A stretch of DNA of 5,648 bases. Source: Hyphomicrobiales bacterium. Lineage in GTDB: Bacteria; Pseudomonadota; Alphaproteobacteria; Rhizobiales; S144-35. Every line of letters starts with the position of its first letter. Positions within the stretch are counted from its first letter, which is position 1. Below, in pieces: positions 1 to 5,648 of this stretch. The translations under genes and the position numbers were made by a program. The notes beneath the pieces are model-generated. The model had not been told where the DNA came from, did no database searches, and saw nothing but the letters and a program-made list of their open reading frames with translations. The DNA lies in NCBI GenBank assembly GCA_015494185.1, contig WGBT01000197.1, positions 1 through 5,648 of the forward strand, in the 5' to 3' direction.

Positions 1-1
1 G

Positions 2-1120
2 GCGGGGGTTGATGCGCTGATCTGTGACTCCACCAATGTGCTGCGCGATGGCATCTCGCCTAGTGAACGTGAGGTGGAAGACACCTTGCATCGACTGATC
101 AAAGACGCGCCCGCCCGGGTGGCGGTGACCACTTTTGCTTCCAACCTGGCGCGGATGTTGGCTGTGGCCCGCGCCGCCCGGGCGGCAGAGCGGCAGTTGG
201 TCGTTGCGGGCCGGGCCATGTGGCGGGCGATCCATGCGGGCCGTGAAGCGGGTTACGTGCCCGATGATTTGGAATTTTTGACCGATGAAGACTATAACCA
301 TCTGCCACGGGACAAGGTGGTGCTTTTGTGCACCGGTTCGCAAGGGGAAGGCCGGGCGGTATTGGCGCGCATGGCGTTTGACGAAAAACCACGGCTTTCG
401 CTTTCTCCCGGCGATCAGTTGATCTTTTCTTCCAAGACAATTCCGGGAAATGAAAAAGCGGTTCGGCGGATTATCAATGCCTTGACGGCGCAAGGCGTCC
501 AAGTGATCACCGAGCGCGATGCCTTGGTGCATGCCTCTGGCCATCCGCGGCGGGGCGAAATGGCGCAGCTTTATCAATGGATCAAGCCCCGTGTGGCGAT
601 CCCGATGCATGGCGAGATCGAGCATTTGACCGCCCATGTGGCGTTTGCCCGGGACCAGGGGGTGCCAGAGGCGTTGCGGGTTCTCAATGGTGAAATGGTG
701 CGGTTATGTCCAGGTCCCGTGGAAGTGATCGATGAGGCCCCTGCGGGCCGGCTTTACCGTGATGGCAAACTGATTATTACCGCTGATGATGAAGCCATGC
801 GTGGACGGCGGCGGCTGGCCTTTGCCGGGATTGTTTCGGTTGCCATTGTGTTCAATGCTTGGGGGGAATTGTTGGCTGACCCGCAAATCAAAATCACAGG
901 TCTGCCTGTTGATCCCCTTGGTGATATGAGGGGTGAAGTTGTACTTGAACATGAAATCTTTGATGCTGTGATGGGCGTGATTGACAGCCTTTCACCAACA
1001 CAATGTAAAGATCAAGAACTCGTTGAAGAGGCGGTACGCCGTGCGGTCCGTGCTGAAGTCAATGCTATCTGGGGGAAACGACCGACTTGCCATGTCTTTG
1101 TCACCACCGTTTCACTGTAA
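2..1120 (+). CDS. rnj: Ribonuclease J, 5'-truncated by the window edge
   Basis: RNase J is a cytoplasmic metallo-beta-lactamase/beta-CASP ribonuclease with 5'-exo and endonuclease activity in rRNA maturation and mRNA turnover. The frame is already open at base 2 and reads 372 residues to the TAA. The family is usually about 550-560 residues, so roughly 185 N-terminal residues, including the HxHxDH metal motif, lie upstream; the GTG at 38 is an internal codon. Visible landmarks, numbering base 2 as residue 1: the metal-binding CDSTNV segment at 8-13, the beta-CASP TTFASNLARM segment near 43-52, HASGH at 177-181 and PMHGE at 201-205 with metal-ligand histidines. The C-terminal domain follows from about residue 265 and ends in the usual WGKRP-plus-beta-strand pattern. 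The last 300 bases are AT-richer than the first part. No intrinsic terminator follows. Family identity is confident from the motifs. Confidence 0.95.
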   Translation, partial: AGVDALICDSTNVLRDGISPSEREVEDTLHRLIKDAPARVAVTTFASNLARMLAVARAARAAERQLVVAGRAMWRAIHAGREAGYVPDDLEFLTDEDYNHLPRDKVVLLCTGSQGEGRAVLARMAFDEKPRLSLSPGDQLIFSSKTIPGNEKAVRRIINALTAQGVQVITERDALVHASGHPRRGEMAQLYQWIKPRVAIPMHGEIEHLTAHVAFARDQGVPEALRVLNGEMVRLCPGPVEVIDEAPAGRLYRDGKLIITADDEAMRGRRRLAFAGIVSVAIVFNAWGELLADPQIKITGLPVDPLGDMRGEVVLEHEIFDAVMGVIDSLSPTQCKDQELVEEAVRRAVRAEVNAIWGKRPTCHVFVTTVSL

Positions 1121-1132
1121 GTTCTGCAGAAC
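1121..1132. repeat. Perfect 12-bp palindrome directly after the rnj stop
   Basis: GTTCTGCAGAAC is fully self-complementary and abuts the TAA of the RNase J gene. Its half-site TTCTGCA recurs as TGCAGAA at 1162-1168 and as TTCTGCA at 1285-1291. The copy at 1122-1128 could pair with 1162-1168 in an RNA as a 7-bp stem. There is no loop or U-run for a standard terminator. By rough expectation one or two 12-bp palindromes occur by chance in a window this size, so a function is speculative. Confidence 0.45.
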
Positions 1133-1221
1133 CAACGCTTTATCCCAACAATATTGTTTTGTGCAGAAAACCGTTTGGCTTGCTCTTTATGGGGAATGAT
1201 CCGAATGCCTTTTTCATACTG

Positions 1222-1255
1222 GGGGATTTGTCATTGACGGGGATTTGTCATTGAC
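1222..1255. repeat. Exact tandem duplication of a 17-bp unit
   Basis: The unit GGGGATTTGTCATTGAC occurs at 1222-1238 and again at 1239-1255 with no mismatch and no spacer. Perfect identity suggests a recent slippage or duplication event, or two sites kept for a binding protein. It lies in non-coding sequence, 102 bp past the RNase J stop. The core GATTTGTC also appears at 1536-1543 and 3033-3040, probably by chance. Confidence 0.85.
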
Positions 1256-1384
1256 CACTCAAGCGGTCCATATCCCTTTGAATGTTCTGCATAAATTGAA
1301 CGGTATACGAATGAAGGTCAGAGCCTGCAGGTCCAATCTCATGAAAGTGGCTCAACTTCCCCACAGCTTTGGGGCTGAACTTGC

Positions 1385-1444
1385 CCTTACTTTCCATGGT
1401 GAGACTTTGGGAAAATACAAAAATGCTCACCATAGAAAGTAAGG
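1385..1444. repeat. Long imperfect inverted repeat (19-bp arms, 22-nt loop)
   Basis: The left arm 1385-1403 (CCTTACTTTCCATGGTGAG) and right arm 1426-1444 (CTCACCATAGAAAGTAAGG) are reverse complements at 18 of 19 positions. In a minus-strand RNA the single mismatch becomes a G-U wobble, so the stem would be continuous; in a plus-strand RNA it is a C-A mismatch. The hairpin lies 70 bp downstream of the DUF2865 stop on the minus strand. Neither strand has a U-run after the stem, so it is not a classical intrinsic terminator. It may be a transcript-stabilising 3' hairpin, a small RNA, or a short repeated or MITE-like element. Confidence 0.8.
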
Positions 1445-1513
1445 ATGAAGCCGACATGGCCGATGTTTTTAGGAGAAGTGCAAATTTTCACTCATTGAAC
1501 AGGAAAATCGCCT

Positions 1514-2737
1514 TCAATTCACCTTGGTTGCAGGTGATTTGTCGTTACGGTCTTGACGCTTTGGCAAGGTGCCAATTTGCAGGTCTGATTCATCCAGCTT
1601 GAGGCTCTTGGAAGGCGGGGATGGGGGCTGTTCTTTATCCGCAGTCATTTGGGCGTCAGGACCAGCGGCCAACAGAGCCGGATTATATTCGCTGGGTTTA
1701 CAGGAACAGCCTTTGACAATGGTGCGGCGGTAGCGATAGGCGTTCTCAAGGGATTGATAGGGAATAGCGCCCTCCCAACTGATCATGTTTTCGATATCCT
1801 CGCCGGGATTGCGATAGATGAATAACTGGGCCGGTGCGGCGCATTTTTGTTGGCAGATCATGTCATCTTGCGGAAACCGGCTGGGCAGGGTGGAAAAGCT
1901 GATCGGGAAATAATAGCCATCGCACAGTCTGACGCACATGGTGCGATAGGTGGCATAAGGAGAGATTTCCGCGCCATAGCCGCTTTCATTGTCATAGCTG
2001 CTGTCATCGCCCCACCAGAAAAAACTATAGCGTTTGGCTTCACGCTCATATTGGGCGCCACAACGATTTTGCGCAAGTTTTCGGATGATCTCGGCACGGC
2101 GGCTGGTGTCCTCACGCGGGCGAAGCATGGCCTTGCGCTTCGCTTGCAGCCGGCCAAGCCGCTGTTCGACCCGTTTGATTTGTTGGTCCAAGCGCCGGCA
2201 GCGGCGGGTATTGCGCAACTGTTTGCCAAAGATGAAAAAGTCAGTGTAGCATTTATGGCGATCGGCTTGGGCTCTGAGTTTGTTGTAAGATTCATCGAGC
2301 TGGGCAATCTCTTCTTCGATTTTGGGTAACTCATAATTGGGGCGCCGTCCTGCCACCCAATTTGACGCCAACAATCGCTCATAATGCTGGCAAATCCTTT
2401 GTTGCCGTGAAAGCGTCTCTCCGGGATAGGCGCGGGCCGACCGTTGCCGGGGATTAGACCAATGATCATAAGCGGGCCGCCGGTCTTGAAAGCGGTTTGC
2501 GCGGTCTTGGAAAGTGCTATAGCTTCGCCCCTGTGCCTCAAGCGGCTTGACCGGGAATAAGGTCATAAGGCCCAGCACAACAAGAGCAGCCAACGCCGCG
2601 ATGACAATCATGAGCCTTGATGAGGCCAATGTTTTATTCCAATTGCGCCGCATGGACTCACCAATCCGTTCTCCCCAAGGTTTGGGACTATTCTGCCAAG
2701 CGTCGATCTGTTGATGATCCTGTTGGGGCACCTGCAA
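1514..2737 (-). CDS. DUF2865 family cysteine-rich envelope protein
   Basis: This is a protein of unknown function, 407 residues from a TTG at 2737. It has one hydrophobic segment (residues 42-61) after a basic stretch, followed by LEA-Q at about 67-69, which could be a signal-peptidase site. The body is therefore probably periplasmic. Residues about 137-205 are rich in charged heptad-like sequence and probably form a coiled coil. The DUF2865 core is at about 264-347, with RTMCVRLCDGYYFPISFS, the ICQQKC pair, LFIYRNPG, AYRYRR and CSCKP. There are ten cysteines (116, 163, 180, 226, 268, 272, 295, 299, 344, 346), an even number that fits disulfides. The tail from about 370 is Pro/Ser/Lys-rich. 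The start is uncertain: no strong ribosome site precedes TTG 2737 or GTG 2731, and ATG 2653 (Met29) would give a classical signal peptide, MRRNWNK then the hydrophobic core. It stands alone, inverted relative to both neighbours. The domain call is confident; the role is unknown. Confidence 0.85.
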   Translation of the reverse strand: MQVPQQDHQQIDAWQNSPKPWGERIGESMRRNWNKTLASSRLMIVIAALAALVVLGLMTLFPVKPLEAQGRSYSTFQDRANRFQDRRPAYDHWSNPRQRSARAYPGETLSRQQRICQHYERLLASNWVAGRRPNYELPKIEEEIAQLDESYNKLRAQADRHKCYTDFFIFGKQLRNTRRCRRLDQQIKRVEQRLGRLQAKRKAMLRPREDTSRRAEIIRKLAQNRCGAQYEREAKRYSFFWWGDDSSYDNESGYGAEISPYATYRTMCVRLCDGYYFPISFSTLPSRFPQDDMICQQKCAAPAQLFIYRNPGEDIENMISWEGAIPYQSLENAYRYRRTIVKGCSCKPSEYNPALLAAGPDAQMTADKEQPPSPPSKSLKLDESDLQIGTLPKRQDRNDKSPATKVN

Positions 2738-2874
2738 TGTCTTGCTTGGCTCTCATTCATAAATTTCAATTTTTATGTCGCCTCTTTATTTCGCCCCATC
2801 CGCTTTGGTGCTGTAGAAAATTTTAGTATGGGTCACATCTATGCCATATATCCAATGACGAAAAACTTCGACCA

Positions 2875-2888
2875 AAACAGGCCTGTTT
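2875..2888. promoter_or_regulatory. Candidate operator: perfect 14-bp palindrome
   Basis: AAACAGGCCTGTTT is fully self-complementary and lies about 138 bp upstream of the DUF2865 TTG and about 220 bp upstream of the cysS start. Its shape suits a dimeric repressor or activator acting on one or both divergent promoters. A 14-bp perfect palindrome is expected about 0.3 times in a random window of this size, so its intergenic position is suggestive only. I do not recognise the motif. Confidence 0.35.
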
Positions 2889-3092
2889 CCTACAAAGATG
2901 ATAATATGATCAACACTTTCTTGGCGGTCACGCCAGCCGGCGGAAACAACACAGCATCCGTTCAAGCAATGAAAATCAGCCAAAAATCGGAAGCACTCAA
3001 ATAAAATTTACGATTCTTTCTAATTATATCGCGATTTGTCAGAATTGACTATAGCATGGCATGTCAGGGGAAGCACCTGCAAATAGACCTGC

Positions 3093-3098
3093 AAGGAG
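3093..3098 (+). promoter_or_regulatory. Ribosome binding site deciding the cysS GTG start
   Basis: AAGGAG ends 9 nt before the GTG at 3108, a normal spacing. An out-of-frame ATG at 3101 sits only 2 nt after the site, too close to compete well. The site overlaps the second copy of a direct repeat, ACCTGCAA at 3075-3082 and 3087-3094. Confidence 0.85.
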
Positions 3099-3107
3099 AG
3101 ATGCCCG

Positions 3108-4565
3108 GTGGCTTTGAGACTTTACAATTCGATGTCCCGCAGCAAACAGGACTTCAAACCGATTTCCGATCAGAATGTGCGGATGTATGTTTGCGGGCCG
3201 ACTGTTTATGACTATGCGCATATCGGCAATGCCCGCCCCGCCGTTGTGTTTGATGTGTTGTTTCGGTTGTTGCGCCAAATCTATGGGAAAGATCATGTCA
3301 CTTATGTGCGCAATATCACCGATGTCGATGACAAGATCAACAAACGGGCGGCGGAAGAGGGGGTTGAGATTGCCGAGCTGACCGCCAAGACCACCGCTCA
3401 ATACCATGCCGATATGGATGCGCTTGGGGTTTTGCGCCCAACCATTGAGCCGCGTGCCACCGAGCATATCGCTCAGATGATCGCGATGATCGAAAAATTG
3501 ATCGATGCGGGTTATGCCTATTGTGAGCAACGCCATGTGCTGTTTCATGTCCCGGCGATGCCTGATTACGGCAAACTATCAGGGCGAAGTCTCGATGAAA
3601 TGCAGGCTGGGGCGCGGATCGAGATAGCCCCCTATAAACGGGATCCGATGGATTTCGTGTTGTGGAAACCATCGATCGGTGTGCAGCCGGGGTGGGATAG
3701 TCCTTGGGGGCGCGGCCGGCCGGGCTGGCATATCGAATGTTCAGCAATGTCGGAACATCATCTTGGAGAAACCTTCGATATTCATGGCGGCGGCATCGAT
3801 CTGATCTTTCCCCATCATGAAAATGAAATCGCCCAATCGACCTGTGCCCATGGGGGCAAGGTGATGGCCAATTACTGGATTCACAACGGCTATCTTCAGG
3901 TTGAAGGCGAGAAGATGTCGAAATCGCTGGGCAATTTCATCACGGTTCATGATCTGCTCGATCAATGGCCGGGGGAGGCCATTCGCTTGGCGATCTTGAT
4001 GACCCATTACCGCCAGCCGCTCAACTGGACGCAGAAAGGCCTTGAAGAGGCCGCCAAAATTGCCCGGCGCTGGGAAGCCTTGACCTTTGGCTTCAAGGCA
4101 AGTCCCAAACCCTTGCCCGAAGATCATCCGGTAATGGTGGCCTTGATGGATGACCTGAACACGCCTGCGGCGATTTCGGCGCTGCATGCCCTTTCCAAAC
4201 AGGCGCAGAACTCACAAGCGGCGCGGGCTGAGATGCTGGCGGCGTTAATTCTGCTTGGGTTGGCCAAAGATCCAGTGGAACGTGCGGAAGAAACCCGCGC
4301 CATGATTGCGGAACAGGCGGCGGAAATGGGGCAGGCCTATAAGGCCATTCGGAAATATGCCAAAACCCCGCTGCCGGGCCGCGACGCAAAACATGTCCTC
4401 AGCCTGATCTCCGCCGATGAACTGAACGCCTTGATCGAAGCACGATTAGCGGCCCGGGCGGCCAAAGATTGGGCTGAGGCTGACCGCATCCGTGATCAGC
4501 TGGCAAAGCTTGGGATCGCTTTGAAAGACAGTCCCAGCGGCACCGAATGGGAACTGCGGCGCTAA
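3108..4565 (+). CDS. cysS: Cysteine--tRNA ligase (CysRS), complete
   Basis: This cytoplasmic class I aminoacyl-tRNA synthetase attaches L-cysteine to tRNA-Cys using ATP. The product has 485 residues, slightly longer than the 461 of E. coli. The GTG start is supported by the AAGGAG site and by the family-typical opening LRLYNSMSR; the next in-frame ATG (codon 9) would cut into that. Visible motifs: the MYVCGPTVYDYAHIGNARP block with zinc ligand Cys29 and the HIGN signature at 38-41; TDVDDKINKRA at 71-81; GWHIECSAM with Cys211; HHENE with His236 and Glu240, completing the zinc site by analogy with E. coli Cys28/Cys209/His234/Glu238; and KMSKS at 269-273. The helical C-terminal tRNA-binding part ends in the conserved AKDWAEADRIRDQLAKLGI segment and a GTEWEL tail. 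No key residue is missing. The next gene follows after 76 bp on the same strand, so read-through is possible but not shown. Confidence 0.98.
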   Translation: MALRLYNSMSRSKQDFKPISDQNVRMYVCGPTVYDYAHIGNARPAVVFDVLFRLLRQIYGKDHVTYVRNITDVDDKINKRAAEEGVEIAELTAKTTAQYHADMDALGVLRPTIEPRATEHIAQMIAMIEKLIDAGYAYCEQRHVLFHVPAMPDYGKLSGRSLDEMQAGARIEIAPYKRDPMDFVLWKPSIGVQPGWDSPWGRGRPGWHIECSAMSEHHLGETFDIHGGGIDLIFPHHENEIAQSTCAHGGKVMANYWIHNGYLQVEGEKMSKSLGNFITVHDLLDQWPGEAIRLAILMTHYRQPLNWTQKGLEEAAKIARRWEALTFGFKASPKPLPEDHPVMVALMDDLNTPAAISALHALSKQAQNSQAARAEMLAALILLGLAKDPVERAEETRAMIAEQAAEMGQAYKAIRKYAKTPLPGRDAKHVLSLISADELNALIEARLAARAAKDWAEADRIRDQLAKLGIALKDSPSGTEWELRR

Positions 4566-4573
4566 CGGCAAGC

Positions 4574-4608
4574 CAAGACCAATCAAGACCAGTACAGTAT
4601 AGTATAAA
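4574..4608 (+). promoter_or_regulatory. Possible promoter/operator upstream of the glycosyltransferase fusion
   Basis: The gap between cysS and the fused gene contains CAAGACCA twice, at 4574-4581 and 4584-4591. The copies start 10 bp apart, so they lie on the same face of the helix. They are followed by overlapping TATAGT (4598-4603) and TATAAA (4603-4608), either of which could be a -10 element. No good -35 is visible at the right distance, which would fit an activator-dependent promoter. There is no obvious terminator for cysS in the gap. The assignment is tentative. Confidence 0.3.
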
Positions 4609-4641
4609 AATTGATGTCAGCCGATGCGGGGCCGATGAAAG

Positions 4642-5648
4642 ATGAAAAGAGTCTTGGATGTGGTGATTTCGGCGATAGCCCTTGTGGTTCTGGCCCCGGT
4701 TTTGGCCATTTTGGCCGGCTTGATATGGTTCAAGCTGGGCTGGCCGGTGTTGTTTCGCCAACAACGCCCCGGTCTTCACGGCAAACCTTTTGAGATGATT
4801 AAGTTCCGGACCATGACCGAGGCACGGGGGCCTGATGGCCGCTTGTTGCCTGACGCTGAGCGGCTGACCCCTTTGGGGCGGTTTTTGCGGTCAACCAGTC
4901 TGGATGAGCTGCCGGAATTATGGAATGTTCTAAAAGGGGATATGAGCCTGGTGGGGCCGCGGCCTTTGTTGACCAAATATCTGCCGCTTTACAGTGCAGA
5001 ACAGGCGCGCCGCCATGAGGTGCGGCCGGGGATCACCGGTTGGGCACAGGTGAACGGCCGCAATGCTCTGTCCTGGGAGGAACGGCTTAAGCTCGATACC
5101 TGGTATGTCGATCATCAAACGATCTGGCTGGACTTGAAAATATTATTTTTGACTGTGCTAAAAGTTCTGCGCCGGGAAGGTATTTCTGCTCAAGGGCATG
5201 CCACCATGCATGAATTTACCGGCTCTGCCGATCCGCAGGGCAAGCGCAGTCATAATAAACTGGCCATTATCGGTGCGGGCGGCCATGGCAAAGTGGTGGC
5301 CGATGCGGCCCAATTGGCGGGATGGCAGACAATCCATTTCTTCGATGATAAGGCAGACCCCAATTGGTCCAAAAGCGAATGGCCAATCATCGGGGCCGTG
5401 CAGGACCTGTTGTCTGATCCAACCGATTATGACGGTGCGATCGTTGCCATTGGCAATAATCAGGTGCGTTTGCGGATTGCGCGCACGCTTGAGGCGGCAA
5501 AGATCAAGCTTGTGACCATCTGTCACCCTTCTGCGGTGGTCAGCGAATATGCCGAAATTGGTCCCGGCTCGGTGATTTGTGCCGGGGCACAGATCAATAT
5601 TGATGCCCGTTTGGGGATGGCAGCCATTGTCAACACTGGGGCCTCGGT
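4642..5648 (+). CDS. PglC-type phosphoglycosyl transferase fused to PglD/NeuD-type acyltransferase, 3' end cut by window
   Basis: One uninterrupted frame from ATG 4642 to the window edge gives 335 full codons. An in-frame TGA at 4636-4638 makes this the first possible start; the ribosome site is weak. Residues 1-193 are a monotopic phosphoglycosyl transferase: a basic MKR start, a re-entrant membrane helix (about 4-27), KFRTM, catalytic Asp88-Glu89 in STSLDELPELWN, GDMSLVGPRP (99-108), RPGITGWAQVNGR, and the PglC-like ending GHATMHEFTG. This domain moves a sugar phosphate from a UDP-sugar to undecaprenyl phosphate at the inner face of the membrane. After a short linker, residues about 206-335 match PglD/NeuD acyltransferases: KLAIIGAGGHGKVVADAA, FFDD, AIVAIGNN, then hexapeptide left-handed beta-helix repeats from about 295 (HPSAVVSEYAEIGPGSVIC) to INIDARLG and NTGAS. 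The catalytic His usually comes just after NTGAS, so it is off-window. The domain order matches Neisseria PglB, which makes undecaprenyl-PP-diNAcBac; the sugar here is unproven. Confidence 0.93.
   Translation, partial: MKRVLDVVISAIALVVLAPVLAILAGLIWFKLGWPVLFRQQRPGLHGKPFEMIKFRTMTEARGPDGRLLPDAERLTPLGRFLRSTSLDELPELWNVLKGDMSLVGPRPLLTKYLPLYSAEQARRHEVRPGITGWAQVNGRNALSWEERLKLDTWYVDHQTIWLDLKILFLTVLKVLRREGISAQGHATMHEFTGSADPQGKRSHNKLAIIGAGGHGKVVADAAQLAGWQTIHFFDDKADPNWSKSEWPIIGAVQDLLSDPTDYDGAIVAIGNNQVRLRIARTLEAAKIKLVTICHPSAVVSEYAEIGPGSVICAGAQINIDARLGMAAIVNTGAS

Larger units (their letters stand above)
1121..1513. other. Convergent intergenic region, palindrome-rich, no supported gene
   Basis: This 393-bp gap lies between the 3' ends of the RNase J gene (plus) and the DUF2865 gene (minus). 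Sampled lines are about 38-45% GC, against 70-75% in the GC-rich part of rnj. Short open frames on both strands have no convincing ribosome site and no recognisable protein family. The gap holds two 12-bp perfect palindromes (1121-1132 and 1147-1158), a 17-bp tandem duplication (1222-1255), CCTGCAGG at 1324-1331, a near-palindrome at 1359-1374 and a long hairpin (1385-1444). It could be a decayed mobile element, a small RNA locus or a transcript-end region. The sequence alone does not decide between these. Confidence 0.7.
2738..3107. other. Divergent intergenic region between the DUF2865 gene and cysS
   Basis: This AT-rich gap (one sampled line is 37% GC) must hold the promoters of both diverging genes. 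It contains a perfect 14-bp palindrome at 2875-2888, a short hairpin (TGGCG/CGCCA, 4-nt loop) at 2922-2935, and AT-rich blocks at 2758-2777 and 3001-3055. I found no well-spaced sigma-70 -35/-10 pair for either gene. TATAGC at 3050-3055 is a possible -10 for cysS and CATACT on the minus strand near 2825-2830 one for the DUF2865 gene, both weak. The small open frames here (for example minus strand 2786-2983, from TTG) show no recognisable family. Confidence 0.6.

Noticed and set aside
1298..1312. GAAC-N7-GAAT, close to the alphaproteobacterial LexA box GAAC-N7-GAAC
   Set aside because: One half-site is imperfect and no SOS-type gene starts nearby on either strand. The site lies between two converging genes.
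1385..1444. Hairpin as a Rho-independent terminator of rnj or the DUF2865 gene
   Set aside because: The stem is strong but neither strand has a U-tract after it, and it lies far (about 265 bp) from the rnj stop.
1847..2329. 160-residue plus-strand open frame antisense to the DUF2865 gene
   Set aside because: The frame is low-complexity and Ala/Ile-rich, with no ribosome site and no family. It is a shadow of the real gene.
1858..2541. 227-residue minus-strand open frame inside the DUF2865 gene
   Set aside because: It shares the strand but lies in another frame. The DUF2865 frame carries the conserved Cys and aromatic motifs, and this one has no recognisable domain.
2786..2983. 65-residue minus-strand frame in the divergent gap
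   Set aside because: It has a TTG start without a ribosome site and no recognisable motif. A short AT-rich frame of this kind is expected by chance.
1225..3040. Octamer GATTTGTC occurring at 1225, 1242, 1536 and 3033 as a regulatory motif
   Set aside because: Two copies come from the tandem duplication and one lies inside coding sequence. The spacing and orientation show no regular pattern.
3039..3548. 169-residue minus-strand open frame over the start of cysS
   Set aside because: It is antisense to strongly conserved CysRS sequence, matches no known family, and is explained by the codon bias of the real gene.
4611..4793. 60-residue plus-strand frame at the start of the glycosyltransferase gene
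   Set aside because: It is out of frame with the clearly conserved PglC-like sequence that begins at 4642 and has no family match.

Overview
The window looks like chromosomal DNA from an alphaproteobacterium. The evidence is an RNase J of the type common in that class, a cysteinyl-tRNA synthetase with the alphaproteobacterial N-terminal pattern, and a DUF2865 protein, a family I know mainly from Rhizobiales and relatives. Genes are moderately GC-rich, while the gaps flanking the DUF2865 gene are clearly AT-richer. I cannot name a genus.

Layout from left to right. (1) The 3' two thirds of a plus-strand RNase J gene, ending at 1120. (2) A gene-poor stretch, 1121-1513, with several palindromes, an exact 17-bp tandem duplication and a long hairpin. 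(3) A minus-strand gene for a cysteine-rich, membrane-anchored or exported DUF2865 protein (1514-2737), converging on RNase J and diverging from cysS. (4) An AT-rich divergent gap, 2738-3107, with a perfect 14-bp palindrome. (5) cysS on the plus strand (3108-4565), complete with all catalytic and zinc motifs. (6) A 76-bp gap, then a plus-strand reading frame from 4642 that runs off the right edge. It joins a PglC-type monotopic phosphoglycosyl transferase to a PglD/NeuD-type sugar O/N-acyltransferase in one polypeptide.

RNase J and CysS are housekeeping (RNA decay and tRNA charging). The DUF2865 gene is an isolated envelope gene of unknown role. The fused gene at the right edge is the first visible gene of a probable surface-glycan or glycoconjugate locus: it would acylate a nucleotide-linked amino sugar and load the sugar phosphate onto undecaprenyl phosphate, the organisation known from Neisseria PglB. 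That fusion is the most interesting item here. I see no CRISPR array, tRNA, rRNA or intact mobile element, and no convincing wholly new system.
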